Below, in pieces: positions 38,759 to 48,474 of a stretch of DNA of 64,000 bases; the stretch's first letter is position 1; every line of letters begins with the position of its first letter. Position numbers and translations under genes: made by a program. The DNA lies in assembly GCF_900110765.1 (NCBI RefSeq), contig NZ_FOEO01000008.1:62001-126000 (forward strand), given 5' to 3'. The stretch comes from Pseudomonas sp. NFACC02. Lineage in GTDB: Bacteria > Pseudomonadota > Gammaproteobacteria > Pseudomonadales > Pseudomonadaceae. Below the pieces are notes generated by a model. It saw only the letters and a program-made list of their open reading frames with translations, did not search any database and was not told the origin of the DNA.

Positions 38759-39643
38759 ATGAACATCGGCGAAACATTGTGCGTGGAGGCGTTTTTCGAC
38801 CCGCAGACCTGGACCATCAGTTACCTGGTCGTTGACCGCTCGACCCTCAAGGCCGCTTTGATCGACAGCGTGCTGGACTACGACCCCAAATCCGGAAGGA
38901 CGCACACCGAGTCGGCGGACAAGCTGATCGCCAGGGTTCGCGAACTGGGCGTCTCGGTCGAATGGATTCTGGAAACCCATGTCCATGCCGACCATGTCTC
39001 GGCGGCGGCGTATCTGAAAGCGCAACTTGGCGGCGCGATCGCCATCGGCAGCCACATCACCCAGGTGCAGAAGGTGTTCGGCACGCTGTTCAACGCCAAG
39101 GGAGAATTCGCGCGCGATGGCAGCCAGTTCGACTGGTTGCTGGAAGATGACACGCATTTTCAGATCGGGTCCCTGCAGGCCCGTGCCATGCACACGCCCG
39201 GCCATACGCCCGCCTGCATGACCTATCTCATCGAAGCCGATGGCCAGACCGTGGGGTTTGTCGGCGACACGCTGTTCATGCCCGATTACGGCACGGCGCG
39301 CTGCGACTTTCCAGGGGCCAACGCGCGCACGCTGTACCGCTCGATTGGCAGGATTCTCAGCCTGCCGCCACAAACACGCCTGTTCATGTGCCACGACTAC
39401 CTGCCCGACGGCCGGGAGCTGAGGTACATGACCACCGTTGCCGAACAGCGGGCCCACAACATCCATGTCCACGAAGGCATCGATGAGGATGCTTTTGTAC
39501 AGATGCGCGAGAAACGCGATGCGACGCTGGACATGCCTGTGCTGATCCTTCCGTCGGTGCAGATCAACATGCGCGGCGGACGCCTTCCAGAACCGGAAGA
39601 CAACGGTGTGCGGTATCTGAAGATCCCGATTAACGCCCTGTGA
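38759..39643 (+). CDS. MBL-fold hydrolase, persulfide dioxygenase-like
   Basis: 294 residues from ATG 38759 with CAGGAGAG upstream. The metallo-beta-lactamase motif is ETHVHADHVSAA (HxHxDH), then MHTPGHTPACMTY, the second-shell GDTLF region and CHDY. The starting sequence CVEAFFDPQTWTISYLVVD is typical of ETHE1/Blh-type enzymes. These oxidise glutathione persulfide to sulfite with oxygen and one iron. It is followed by SQR-like and TauE genes, forming a sulfide-oxidation operon. Confidence 0.88.
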   Translation: MNIGETLCVEAFFDPQTWTISYLVVDRSTLKAALIDSVLDYDPKSGRTHTESADKLIARVRELGVSVEWILETHVHADHVSAAAYLKAQLGGAIAIGSHITQVQKVFGTLFNAKGEFARDGSQFDWLLEDDTHFQIGSLQARAMHTPGHTPACMTYLIEADGQTVGFVGDTLFMPDYGTARCDFPGANARTLYRSIGRILSLPPQTRLFMCHDYLPDGRELRYMTTVAEQRAHNIHVHEGIDEDAFVQMREKRDATLDMPVLILPSVQINMRGGRLPEPEDNGVRYLKIPINAL

Positions 39644-39707
39644 TCCTCCGGCGCCCGCGCCGATTGTTATCGATGCCCGTCTTCAGCTTTATTTGGGAAA
39701 CGACACC

Positions 39708-40967
39708 ATGCCTGGCAACAAGAACCATCATCAAATCCTGATCATCGGCGCAGGCGCGGCGGGCGTTGCCACCGCATCCAGCCTGCTGGCCCGCGATGCG
39801 TCACTGGACATCGCATTGGTCGACCCCGCCGACACGCACTACTACCAGCCTGGCTGGACCATGGTCGGCGCCGGTCTCTTTCAGCCCGAATCCACCGCCC
39901 GCAGCATGGCCACGGTGATTCCCGCCAAGGCCCGGTGGATAAAAGCAGCCGTTGAGCGCTTCGATCCGACCGAGAACTGCGTCACGCTAGACGATGGTCG
40001 GGTCATAGGCTACGAGCAACTGGTGGTCTGCCCGGGCCTGAAACTGGACTGGAATGCCATCGACGGCCTTCGCGAAACCCTGGGCCGTCATGGCGTGACG
40101 TCCAATTACCGTTACGATCTGGCGCCCTACACCTGGCGACTGGTTCAGCAACTCAAACAGGGCCGCGCACTGTTCACGCAGCCGCCGATGCCCATCAAAT
40201 GCGCCGGTGCGCCGCAGAAGGCTATGTACCTGTCCTGTGATCACTGGGCCCGGTCGGCGCGCCTTGCGCACATCAACACAGAGTTTCATAACGCGGGCGG
40301 CGTGCTGTTCGGCGTCGCCGAGTATGTACCTGCACTGATGGAGTACGTGCGCAAATACGCCATCGACCTGAAGTTCGGGTCGAGACTGGTGGCGGTCGAT
40401 GGTCCACGCCAAGTCGCAACGTTCGTCCGGACGCTGGCCGATGGCTCCAGCGAAACCACCGAACACGCCTTCGACATGCTTCACGTGGTGCCGCCGCAGA
40501 CCGCGCCGGACTTCATTCGACAGAGTCCGCTGGCCGATGCCGCTGGCTGGGTTGATGTCGATCCCGCAACCTTGCGCCATCGTCAATTCGCCAATGTCCA
40601 CGGGCTCGGCGATGCGACCAACACCAGCAACGCCAAGACGGCGGCGGCTGCGAGAAAACAGGCGCCCGTGGTCGCCAACAACGTGTTGGTGGCACTGAGC
40701 CGGCGGGCACATCTGACCCGGTACGACGGCTATGGCTCCTGCCCGCTGACCGTTGAGCGGGGCAAGATCGTCCTCGCCGAGTTCACCTACGGCGGCAAAG
40801 TCGCCCCGAGCTTCCCGACCTGGCTGCTCGACGGACGGCGTCCTACGCGACTGGCCTGGTGGTTGAAAGCCGGGATACTGCCGCCTATCTACTGGCACGC
40901 CATGCTCAAGGGACGCGAGTGGCTGGCCCGACCGACCACCACGGTGGATATCACCGACAATGCCTGA
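39708..40967 (+). CDS. sqr: Sulfide:quinone oxidoreductase-like flavoprotein
   Basis: 419 residues from ATG 39708 (TTGGGAAACGACACC upstream). The FAD-binding motif is ILIIGAGAAGVATASSLLAR, followed by HYYQPGWTMVGAG, typical of SQR. The second FAD-region is NVHGLGDATNTSNAKTAAAARKQAPVVANN. The C-terminal region is amphipathic and hydrophobic (AWWLKAGILPPIYWHAMLKG), as needed for membrane contact. Conserved cysteines are in VVCPGLKL and IKCAGAPQKAM; these match the usual pair of SQR type II. It oxidises sulfide to persulfide and passes electrons to ubiquinone. It overlaps the next gene by 8 bases. Confidence 0.88.
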   Translation: MPGNKNHHQILIIGAGAAGVATASSLLARDASLDIALVDPADTHYYQPGWTMVGAGLFQPESTARSMATVIPAKARWIKAAVERFDPTENCVTLDDGRVIGYEQLVVCPGLKLDWNAIDGLRETLGRHGVTSNYRYDLAPYTWRLVQQLKQGRALFTQPPMPIKCAGAPQKAMYLSCDHWARSARLAHINTEFHNAGGVLFGVAEYVPALMEYVRKYAIDLKFGSRLVAVDGPRQVATFVRTLADGSSETTEHAFDMLHVVPPQTAPDFIRQSPLADAAGWVDVDPATLRHRQFANVHGLGDATNTSNAKTAAAARKQAPVVANNVLVALSRRAHLTRYDGYGSCPLTVERGKIVLAEFTYGGKVAPSFPTWLLDGRRPTRLAWWLKAGILPPIYWHAMLKGREWLARPTTTVDITDNA

Positions 40968-41775
40968 ACATGAACTGATCGGAGCCGGGCTAGGCACCAT
41001 CATTGGCGCCGTATTGGCACTGACCGGCGCGGGGGGCGGTATTCTCGCGGTGCCTCTTCTGGTGTTCGGACTGGGTCTGTCGATGGTCGAAGCCGCGCCC
41101 GTCGGCCTATTGGCGGTCGGGCTGGCCGCCGCCGTCGGTGCGCTGTTGGGATTGCGTCAGGGCATCGTGCGCTATCGCGCAGCCTTGTTCATTGCGATGA
41201 TCGGCGTCTGCTTCGCGCCGCTGGGCTTATGGCTCGCTCATCAACTACCCAATACACCGCTGGCGCTGGGGTTCGCCGTGGTGCTGGTCTATGCCTGCGC
41301 GCGGATGTATCGCAAGGCCGCTCACGAACTGCACCATGGTCAGCCTGCGTCACGCGCGGCATTTTTGCCGTGCGTGCTTAATCCACTGGAAGGTCGCCTG
41401 CGCTGGACCTTGCCGTGCGCGCGTTCACTGGCGATCACCGGTGTGATGTCGGGTGTGCTGTCGGGGCTGCTTGGCGTCGGCGGGGGGTTCGTGATCATTC
41501 CGGCACTGACCCGTTACACCGACCTGGACATGAAAAGCATCGTCGCTACCTCGCTGGCGGTGATTGCACTGGTGTCGATTGCCAGTGTCATCACTGCCAG
41601 CGTCAGCGGCGTGATGCACTGGGCCGTGGGTTTGCCGTTTGCCTTGGGCGCCATTGTCGGGTTGATGATCGGACGCCACATCGCGCGGTTTCTGGCCGGA
41701 CCACGGTTGCAGCAGTTGTTTGCGCTGACCGGGATGATTGCGGCGGTATTGCTGGTGATCAAAACCTGTTCCTGA
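40960..41775 (+). CDS. TauE/SafE-family sulfite exporter
   Basis: 271 residues with about eight membrane helices, e.g. ELIGAGLGTIIGAVLALTGAGGGILAVPLLVFGLGL and its repeat GVMSGVLSGLLGVGGGFVIIPALTRY; the two GxGGG loops are the family hallmark. TauE/SafE proteins export sulfite or related sulfonates. As the last gene in an operon that ends with sulfite production, removal of sulfite is a reasonable role. Translation is coupled with the SQR gene by an 8-base overlap. Confidence 0.88.
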   Translation: MPEHELIGAGLGTIIGAVLALTGAGGGILAVPLLVFGLGLSMVEAAPVGLLAVGLAAAVGALLGLRQGIVRYRAALFIAMIGVCFAPLGLWLAHQLPNTPLALGFAVVLVYACARMYRKAAHELHHGQPASRAAFLPCVLNPLEGRLRWTLPCARSLAITGVMSGVLSGLLGVGGGFVIIPALTRYTDLDMKSIVATSLAVIALVSIASVITASVSGVMHWAVGLPFALGAIVGLMIGRHIARFLAGPRLQQLFALTGMIAAVLLVIKTCS

Positions 41776-41827
41776 ATCCAGAAACCCTCTGAGGTCTGGA
41801 CCCAAGTCTATGCATCAACCCGAATCC

Positions 41828-41942
41828 TGTGGGAGACGTCCGAGGTTACGAGGGTATGGGCCGCAATTCGGACGAACGCGGTGCGTCAGTCACTATTGAT
41901 GTTGCTGACCTGACGCATTCGCCAGCAAGCCGGCTCCCACAG
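41828..41942. repeat. REPIN-like repeat, type A, copy 3
   Basis: TGTGGGAGACGTCCGAGGTT at one edge and GCCAGCAAGCCGGCTCCCAC at the other, as in copies 1 and 2. An inner GTGCGTCAG/CTGACGCAT-like stem is present. It lies directly after the TauE gene. Confidence 0.8.
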
Positions 41943-41982
41943 GTCTGGGGCCGAACACGAGTGCGAGCGTCAACCCGGTCCC

Positions 41983-42019
41983 TGTGGGGGACGTCCGAGG
42001 ACCAGAGCAAGCTCCCACA
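41983..42019. repeat. Truncated REP element
   Basis: TGTGGGGGACGTCCGAGG followed almost directly by AGCAAGCTCCCACA: the two edges without the inner part. It overlaps nothing but ends close to the stop of the CoA transferase gene. Confidence 0.6.
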
Positions 42020-42022
42020 GGT

Positions 42023-43966
42023 TCATCCACAGCGCCGAAAATCCTGATTCGTTGCCTGCAACCCTGCCAGCAGCAGTCGTTGGTACAGCTCCTCCCGTAG
42101 CCCTTGCGGCTGATCCAGCCCCATCCGTTGCAGATGTTCGGGGAATGCATCGGGTTCCGGGGCTTCCAGCGTTGCCTTGCCAAGGTCGATGAGTTCGGTG
42201 AGCTTGAACTTGCTCTTCAGCCAGTTCAGTGCGCGCAATAGATCTCGCTCAGGGGGTGTGAAATCGGTGCCCAACGGGTATTCGATAAACAACGAAGGAA
42301 AGCGGTCGCGGATGTCCTTTAACCGTTCCGGGGTGTTCTGGCTGAACAACGGGTCGAGACGAAATCCTTTGGGAAGCTTGCCCGCCTTCTGCGCCTGTTC
42401 GATCAACGCCGGCTGAAAGCGTGAATCGGCAATGTTGAGCAAGGCTTCGATCACGGCGGCATCGGTCTTGCCGCGCAGATCGGCAATGCCGTACTCGGTG
42501 ATGACGATGTCCCGCAAATGCCGGGGAATCGTCGTGTGTCCGTATTCCCAGACGATATTGGAGCTCACTTCCCCGCCCGACTCCCGCCAGCTGCGCAGAA
42601 TCAAAATCGAGCGCGCGCCTTCCAGCGCGTGGGCCTGGGCAACGAAGTTGTATTGCCCGCCGACGCCGCTGACCACACGCCCATCGGCCAATTGGTCGGA
42701 AACGGCTGCGCCGAGCAGCGTGACGGTGAACGCGCTGTTGATGAATCGCGCATCGCGTCGCTGCAGCCGCTTGAGCGTTTCGTCGCCATACAGCTCGTTG
42801 ATGTAGCTGATGGCGGTCATGTTGATCTGGGCCATCTGAGCGGGCGTCAATTCCCGCAGGCGGTCATAGAAGCTACGCGGCCCCAGAAAGAAGCCGCCAT
42901 GGATCATCACGCCGTTCCCGTGCAGGGACTCATCCAGCAGCCCGGCATTGGCCAGCTTCTGCAATGCCGCGTCGGGGTATACCTTACGCCGGATAATGCC
43001 AGCGTCCAGTAGCGCCAACAGCCCGTTGACCAGCATTTCGCTGCAGCCATACAAACCTGCGGCAAACGGCATCACGCCGCCTTCTGCTTCGATCAGCGGC
43101 TTCCAGGTAGAGATACCGTCCAGTTCCGCGAGGCAGGCGCGATACGCTTCGTTGTCAGCTTGTCGGGCCAACAGGGCTGCGGTCAGCGCATCGCCCATGG
43201 AGCCGATACCGATCTGCAAGGTGCCGCCGTCACGGACCAGGGTGCTGGCGTACAGGCCAATGAAGTGATCCTGAAACCCGACCGGCATGTTTGGCGTGGA
43301 AAACAGCGTGCTGCGCTCTTCGTGTTCGATCAACAGATCGAAAGTGTCGATGCTCACCTCGGCATCACCCGGCATGTACGGGAGGTCAGCGTGAACATGC
43401 CCCAGCACCAGAATGGTTTCACCCTGAAACCGACGTTTCTCCACCATGGGCAAGAGGTCGAGGGTGATGTCGGGGTTGCAGCTCAGGCTTAACCGGTCAC
43501 TGTGCTGCGGATCATGCGCCACCAGCTGCGCGATCAGGTTCAGGCCACTGGCGTTGATGTCCCGTGCCGCATGACTGTAGTTGCTGCTGACATAGTCCTG
43601 CTGCGCCTGGTGACTGTTCAACAAGCTGCCGGGCTGCATGAAGAACTGCTCGACCTGTACGTTCGGCGGCAGGTTGTCCTTGTGCAGATCAGCCAGAAAA
43701 TCCAGCTCGGGATAGTCCCCAAATACGCGCTCAAGAAAGGGCTCGAGAAAGCGGCCCTGCAAGCCGTCCCCCGCCGCAGGCCTTCCCAGGCATAACGCCG
43801 TGTAGATCGTCAGTTGTCGGTCAGGTAGGGATTTGATGCGGGCGTACAACGCGTTTGCGAACCGGTTGGGCTTGCCCAGTCCCAATGGCATGCCCATGCG
43901 AATGTGGGCAGGCAGCTCAGCCAGTACATGATCGACAGCTTGCTCGATCGAGCAGGAATGCGGCAT
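42023..43966 (-). CDS. Acetyl-CoA hydrolase/transferase family protein
   Basis: 647 residues, longer than the 500-residue family members such as SucC/Cat1. The two halves of the CoA-transferase fold are present: an N-terminal domain (VLAELPAHIRMGMPLGLGKPNRFANALYARI) and a C-terminal one with SGVGGQYNFVAQAHALEGARSILILRS, EYGHTTIPRHLRDIVITEYGIADLRGKT. The motif VITEYGIADLRGKT is typical of acetyl-CoA hydrolase C-terminal domains. An extra C-terminal stretch of about 100 residues (PPERDLLRALNWLKSKFKLTELIDLGK) follows. It may move CoA between acyl groups; the substrate is not known. Confidence 0.85.
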   Translation of the reverse strand: MPHSCSIEQAVDHVLAELPAHIRMGMPLGLGKPNRFANALYARIKSLPDRQLTIYTALCLGRPAAGDGLQGRFLEPFLERVFGDYPELDFLADLHKDNLPPNVQVEQFFMQPGSLLNSHQAQQDYVSSNYSHAARDINASGLNLIAQLVAHDPQHSDRLSLSCNPDITLDLLPMVEKRRFQGETILVLGHVHADLPYMPGDAEVSIDTFDLLIEHEERSTLFSTPNMPVGFQDHFIGLYASTLVRDGGTLQIGIGSMGDALTAALLARQADNEAYRACLAELDGISTWKPLIEAEGGVMPFAAGLYGCSEMLVNGLLALLDAGIIRRKVYPDAALQKLANAGLLDESLHGNGVMIHGGFFLGPRSFYDRLRELTPAQMAQINMTAISYINELYGDETLKRLQRRDARFINSAFTVTLLGAAVSDQLADGRVVSGVGGQYNFVAQAHALEGARSILILRSWRESGGEVSSNIVWEYGHTTIPRHLRDIVITEYGIADLRGKTDAAVIEALLNIADSRFQPALIEQAQKAGKLPKGFRLDPLFSQNTPERLKDIRDRFPSLFIEYPLGTDFTPPERDLLRALNWLKSKFKLTELIDLGKATLEAPEPDAFPEHLQRMGLDQPQGLREELYQRLLLAGLQATNQDFRRCG

Positions 43967-44072
43967 CCGGCCTCTCCTGGATTGTTATTAGATGGAGGTT
44001 GGACCGGGGATCGGCGGGAATTACTGCATCATGCCCAGTCGCCCATCCTACAAAAGCCTGTGTCGCGCATAC

Positions 44073-44108
44073 AAAAAACCGCGCGGGATCTATTCATCCC
44101 GAGCGGTT
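44073..44108 (-). terminator. Rho-independent terminator after cytochrome c5 gene
   Basis: Minus strand: AACCGCTCGGGAT, loop GAATAG, ATCCCGCGCGGTT, followed by TTTTTTG. Thirteen paired positions with one mismatch, 20 bases after the cytochrome stop. A clear terminator. Confidence 0.85.
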
Positions 44109-44128
44109 CTTCGGCAGCCAGAGAGGGG

Positions 44129-44554
44129 TTACTGCAACCCGGACATCTTCTTGATCGCACCTTTGAGCTCTTCATCCGAGCAATCGGCGCAGGTGCCTTT
44201 TGGTGGCATGGAGTTGATGCCGCTGATCGCCTTGGCCAACAGGCCGTCAAGGCCGCCCTGGTCTTTGGCGCGCTTGCCCCAATCGGCGCTGTCGCCGATT
44301 TTTGGCGCGCCCAGCAATCCGGAGCCATGGCAGGCATTGCAGTGTTTGCCGATCACGTCGTCAGGGGACTTGGCGCCACCTGCCCCACCCGCCGTCGCGG
44401 CCACGTCCATGCCCGGACATTCCTTGCCCTGGATGCAGACTTGTCCGACCGGTTCGAGTCGTTTAGCGAGGTCATCGCTGGTGGAGGCCTGGGCGTTAAA
44501 AGCCCAAAACGCGAGGAGTGCAATGGCAGCCAGGATCTTATTAGTAAGGTTCAC
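44129..44554 (-). CDS. cycB: Cytochrome c5, periplasmic
   Basis: 141 residues. The signal peptide is MNLTNKILAAIALLAFWAFNAQA. One haem site, CNACH (in GKHCNACHGSG), is present; the axial Met is in INSMPPKGT, and the following CADCSDEELKGAIKKM carries the extra Cys pair typical of cytochrome c5. It carries electrons in the periplasm. In P. aeruginosa the orthologue lies next to the PauR gene, as here. A strong terminator follows. Confidence 0.9.
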   Translation of the reverse strand: MNLTNKILAAIALLAFWAFNAQASTSDDLAKRLEPVGQVCIQGKECPGMDVAATAGGAGGAKSPDDVIGKHCNACHGSGLLGAPKIGDSADWGKRAKDQGGLDGLLAKAISGINSMPPKGTCADCSDEELKGAIKKMSGLQ

Positions 44555-44736
44555 GCTTTCACCCTCATGGTGGCTATAACGCCCCTGCGGTCACGGTAAG
44601 CCGCAGACGGCGAAAGTATAGCGGGTAGCCCGTGGGTCGTTACATCCCTGAACACAGCAGGGTTATTCGTGCGTCGACCTGTTGCTTCGGGCTCGTCCTG
44701 CCCCGCCTGATGGCTCAGGTCGGGAGGGGTCGCGGA

Positions 44737-45285
44737 TCAGAAATTCGCGGGCGTGGCAGCGCTGATGAGTCGCGCCGGAACGTCAAACGGATTACGGAAG
44801 CGATGCGGTCGGGTGCTTTCAAAATAGTAGCTGTCGCCCGCCTCAAGCACATAAGTATCGAGGCCAACGACCAGCTCCAGTCGCCCCTCAATCAGAATGC
44901 CGGTCTCTTCGCCCTCGTGAACGAGCATTTCCTCGCCCGTGTCGGCGCCTGGCGGATAGACCTCGGTCAGGAACGCGATGGCTCTGTCTGGATGAGACTT
45001 GCCCACCAGTTTCATGGTGACGGCGCCGTCCGAAATATCGATCAGTTCACTGGCCTTGTAGACCACCTGAGTCGGGTTTTCTGGCTCAAGCTCTTCCGAA
45101 AAAAACTCCACCATGGACATCGGTATGCCGCCCAGCACCTTGCGCAGGGAACTGATCGAGGGGCTGACGCTGTTTTTCTCGATCATGGAAATGGTGCTGT
45201 TGGTCACGCCCGCTCGCTTGGCGAGTTCACGCTGGGACAGACCTTTGAGTTTACGAATGGATTGCAGTCGTTCACCGACGTCCAA
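44737..45285 (-). CDS. pauR: XRE-cupin regulator, PauR-like
   Basis: 182 residues. The N-terminal helix-turn-helix is LQSIRKLKGLSQRELAKRAGVTNSTISMIEKNSVSPSISSLRKVL; the C-terminal cupin has HEGEETGILIEGRLELVVGLDTYVLEAGDSYYFESTRPHRFRNPF. This pair is found in PuuR/PauR, repressors of polyamine catabolism whose cupin senses putrescine or cadaverine. The neighbours (cytochrome c5 before, alr-ridA-dadA behind, PauB/PauC-like enzymes farther on) match the P. aeruginosa PA5301 context. Confidence 0.9.
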   Translation of the reverse strand: MDVGERLQSIRKLKGLSQRELAKRAGVTNSTISMIEKNSVSPSISSLRKVLGGIPMSMVEFFSEELEPENPTQVVYKASELIDISDGAVTMKLVGKSHPDRAIAFLTEVYPPGADTGEEMLVHEGEETGILIEGRLELVVGLDTYVLEAGDSYYFESTRPHRFRNPFDVPARLISAATPANF

Positions 45286-45435
45286 TGCGGGAGTCCTCCT
45301 GATAATCGAATACGGTCAAGTGGCCGCCATGATGGCGACCGCGTTCAGTATTTACAACACTTGACCAGATTAGCAAAGAGACCGGCGGCCGCCATGGGCC
45401 GCAGACGGTTCGGACGAATGAAGCGACGAGCGCGA

Positions 45436-46509
45436 TCAATCCCCGGAATAGAGCCTTGGCACGCGCTTGAGGTTGCAGAAAATCTGATAAGGAATGGTCC
45501 CGGCGTGGGTGGCGACGTCGCTGGCCAGCACGTTTTTTCCCCACAGCTCCACGCGGCTGCCCAAGCCTGCGCCCGGTACGTGGGTCAGGTCGACACACAG
45601 CATGTCCATCGACACGCGCCCCAATAGCTGACTGCGATGTCCATCGATCATCACTGGCGTACCGGTCGGCGCCTGACGCGGATAACCGTCGGCATACCCC
45701 ATCGCAACCACGCCGATGCGCATCGTGCGGTCGGAGACAAATGCCCCGCCGTATCCCACCGGCTCACCGGCCGGCAGTTCGCGCACACAGATCACTCTGG
45801 ACTCCAGTGTCATCACGGGCTGCAGGCGATCAGCGACTGACTGCGGCTGATCGAAGGGCGTCGCGCCATACAGCATAATGCCGGGACGTACCCAGTCGCT
45901 CGGCACGTTTGGCCAGCCCATCACGCCGGGCGAGTTGCGTAGGCTGACCTCGGCCGCCAACCCTTCGCGAGCCGACTGAAAGATCGCCACTTGTTCGTCC
46001 GTGCGAACACTGCCCAGTTCGTCTGCCCGGGCAAAGTGACTCATCAGCACGACCTTGAGGACTTTTCCGCTGGCCAGCAGACGTTGGTAAGCCGCTGGAT
46101 AGTCAGCCGGATGAATACCCACGCGGTGCATGCCCGAATCCATCTTCAACCAGATGTTCAGCGGTTTGCTGACGGGAGTCTGCTCGATGGCGTCGAGTTG
46201 CCACAGCGAATGCACCACGCACCAGAAATCGTGCTCGACGATCAGTGCCAGCTCGTCGGCCTCGAAGAAGCCTTCCAGCAACAGAATCGGCGCACGAATA
46301 CCCGCCAGACGCAGCTCCAGCGCTTCTTCGATGCATGCGACAGCGAACCCGTCTGCCTCAGCCTCCAATGCCTGGGCGACGCGCACGGCACCGTGGCCAT
46401 ACGCATCGGCCTTGATCACGGCAAGCGCCTTCGCGCCTGTGGTTTCACGGGCCAGTTGATAGTTGTGGCGCAGAGCGGAAAGATCGATGAGGGCGCGGGC
46501 TGGACGCAT
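45436..46509 (-). CDS. dadX: Alanine racemase, catabolic (DadX type)
   Basis: 357 residues from ATG 46509; the frame is open to 46575. The PLP lysine is in [19 protein letters not shown]; the opposite-face catalytic Tyr is in [25 protein letters not shown] and [12 protein letters not shown] are also typical. It interconverts L- and D-alanine with PLP. It stands in the dad cluster with ridA and dadA, pointing to the catabolic enzyme, which feeds D-alanine to DadA. Confidence 0.95.
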   Translation of the reverse strand: MRPARALIDLSALRHNYQLARETTGAKALAVIKADAYGHGAVRVAQALEAEADGFAVACIEEALELRLAGIRAPILLLEGFFEADELALIVEHDFWCVVHSLWQLDAIEQTPVSKPLNIWLKMDSGMHRVGIHPADYPAAYQRLLASGKVLKVVLMSHFARADELGSVRTDEQVAIFQSAREGLAAEVSLRNSPGVMGWPNVPSDWVRPGIMLYGATPFDQPQSVADRLQPVMTLESRVICVRELPAGEPVGYGGAFVSDRTMRIGVVAMGYADGYPRQAPTGTPVMIDGHRSQLLGRVSMDMLCVDLTHVPGAGLGSRVELWGKNVLASDVATHAGTIPYQIFCNLKRVPRLYSGD

Positions 46510-46540
46510 GGCAAGGCTTCTTGATCGGAGTTTCGGATTC

Positions 46541-46674
46541 TGTAGGAGCGCGGCTTGTCCCGCGATCTGGCGCAAAGCGGCAGCAATCTACTGAATGCGG
46601 CGTATCAGGGATATTCCGGACTCAGCTTTTACGACCGGTTCCCGGCCGATCGCGGGACAAGCCACGCTCCTACA
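46541..46674. repeat. REPIN-like repeat, type B, copy 1
   Basis: Edges TGTAGGAGCGCGGCTTGTCC and GGACAAGCCACGCTCCTACA form a near-perfect inverted repeat of more than 25 bases including CGCGATC. It lies between ridA and dadX. A second copy is at 48983. Confidence 0.85.
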
Positions 46675-46690
46675 AAGACGTGTGAACGAG

Positions 46691-47044
46691 TTACGGCAAT
46701 GCGGCCGTCACCGAGAACTCAACCAGAATTTCCGGCTCGCACAGCTTGGCTTCGACGGTGGCGCGGGCGGGCGCGACGCCTTTAGGCAGCCACGTGTCCC
46801 ACACGCTGTTCATCCCGGCGAAGTGCGCGTCGATGTCCTTCAGGTAAATCGTCACCGACAGAATGCGGGTCTTGTCGGTACCGGCCAGGTCCAGCAGGCG
46901 CTCGATGGAATTGAGCGCCTCGCGGGTCTGCTGTTCGACGCCCGCCGCCATGTCGTCACCCACTTGTCCGGCAAGGTAAACGGTGCCGTTGTGGACGACG
47001 ATCTGGCTCATGCGCTCATTGGTGAGCTGGCGCTGGATTGACAT
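46691..47044 (-). CDS. RidA-family enamine/imine deaminase
   Basis: 117 residues from ATG 47044; the open frame is longer. The motif order ([87 protein letters not shown]) is RidA/YjgF; the catalytic Arg is in [10 protein letters not shown]. It hydrolyses reactive enamines and imines. Its place between dadA and dadX suits removal of 2-iminopropionate formed from D-alanine by DadA. The start overlaps the end of dadA by 29 bases. Confidence 0.92.
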   Translation of the reverse strand: MSIQRQLTNERMSQIVVHNGTVYLAGQVGDDMAAGVEQQTREALNSIERLLDLAGTDKTRILSVTIYLKDIDAHFAGMNSVWDTWLPKGVAPARATVEAKLCEPEILVEFSVTAALP

Positions 47045-48317
47045 GTTTTGCGATCTCCTTGGAGCTTCCGTAGCGGGAAATATCGAGGCCTTCGGCACTG
47101 ATCTGTGGTTTCTTGCGGGCGATGAGATCCGCCAGCAAACGACCGGAACCGCAGGCCATGGTCCAGCCAAGCGTGCCGTGACCGGTATTGAGGAACAGGT
47201 TGCGATACGGCGTGGCGCCGACAATGGGCGTGCCGTCCGGCGTGGTTGGACGCAGGCCGGTCCAGAAACTGGCCTCGCTCAGATCGCCGCCCTGAGGATA
47301 GAGATCGTTGACGATCATCTCCAGCGTTTCACGCCGACGAGGATTGAGCGACAGGTCAAAACCGGCGATCTCCGCCATCCCGCCCACCCGAATACGGTTG
47401 TCGAAGCGGGTAATCGCGACTTTGTAGGTCTCGTCGAGAATCGTCGATGTCGGTGCCATGTCAGGGTTGGTGATTGGCACGGTCAGCGAGTAACCCTTGA
47501 GCGGGTAAACCGGCGCCTTGATGCCCAGCGGCTTGAGCAATTGCGGCGAGTAGCTGCCCAACGCCAGCACGTAACGATCAGCCGTTTCCAGTTTGCCGTT
47601 GACGCGCACGCCGTTGATCCGGTCTCCGGCGAAGTCGATAGACTCGATCGACTGGCCGAATCGAAATTCAACGCCCAATTTCACACACATTTCGGCCAGA
47701 CGCGTGGTGAACAACTGGCAATCGCCCGTCTGGTCGTTTGGCAGCCGCAGCGCGCCGCTGAGGATGTTGCTGACGCTGGCCAGTGCAGGCTCGACACGGG
47801 CAATGCCTTCGCGATCCAGGACTTCGTAAGGGACACCGGCCTGCTCAAGAACGGCGATGTCCTTGGCGGCGTTGTCCAGTTGCTCTTGCGTACGGAACAG
47901 TTGCGTGGTGCCCAGGCTGCGGCCTTCGTAGGCGATGCCGGTTTCTGCGCGCAGTTCGTCAAGGCAATCGCGGCTGTACTCGGACAGACGCACCATGCGC
48001 TCCTTGTTCACCGCATAACGGCTTTGCGTGCAGTTGCGCAGCATCTGCGCCATCCACAGGTATTGATCGATGTCGGCCGTTGCCTTGATCGCCAACGGCG
48101 CGTGGCGCTGCAACAACCATTTGATGGCCTTGAGCGGTACGCCCGGCGCGGCCCATGGCGATGCGTAACCCGGCGACACCTGCCCGGCGTTGGCGAAACT
48201 GGTTTCCATGGCAGCGGCAGGCTGACGGTCTACAACCGTCACCTCGAAGCCCGCACGGGCCAGATAGTAAGCACTGGTGACACCGATTACGCCACTTCCA
48301 AGGACCAGAACGCGCAT
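47016..48317 (-). CDS. dadA: D-amino acid dehydrogenase, small subunit
   Basis: 433 residues, family length. The N-terminal FAD motif is [33 protein letters not shown]; then [25 protein letters not shown] and the C-terminal [15 protein letters not shown] and [16 protein letters not shown]. DadA oxidises D-alanine to pyruvate and ammonia, giving electrons to the quinone pool. The Lrp-type dadR is divergent, 157 bases away. Its last 29 bases overlap the ridA start. Confidence 0.96.
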   Translation of the reverse strand: MRVLVLGSGVIGVTSAYYLARAGFEVTVVDRQPAAAMETSFANAGQVSPGYASPWAAPGVPLKAIKWLLQRHAPLAIKATADIDQYLWMAQMLRNCTQSRYAVNKERMVRLSEYSRDCLDELRAETGIAYEGRSLGTTQLFRTQEQLDNAAKDIAVLEQAGVPYEVLDREGIARVEPALASVSNILSGALRLPNDQTGDCQLFTTRLAEMCVKLGVEFRFGQSIESIDFAGDRINGVRVNGKLETADRYVLALGSYSPQLLKPLGIKAPVYPLKGYSLTVPITNPDMAPTSTILDETYKVAITRFDNRIRVGGMAEIAGFDLSLNPRRRETLEMIVNDLYPQGGDLSEASFWTGLRPTTPDGTPIVGATPYRNLFLNTGHGTLGWTMACGSGRLLADLIARKKPQISAEGLDISRYGSSKEIAKHVNPAPAHQ

Positions 48318-48474
48318 GTTGATTTCCTCATCGCGGATATCCGCTGACGTTTTGAAGTTTTAAGCAAGGATGTGGGCAGTATATGAAGCTTCAGGCAGTG
48401 CTTTTAACTATATAAGCGCCTATATTCAGCGTTACTTCCCGCCAACCAGGGCTTTAGCAGAGAGAGGGTTTGCA

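Noticed and set aside
46983..48347. 454-codon plus-strand frame over dadA
   Set aside because: Antisense shadow of dadA.
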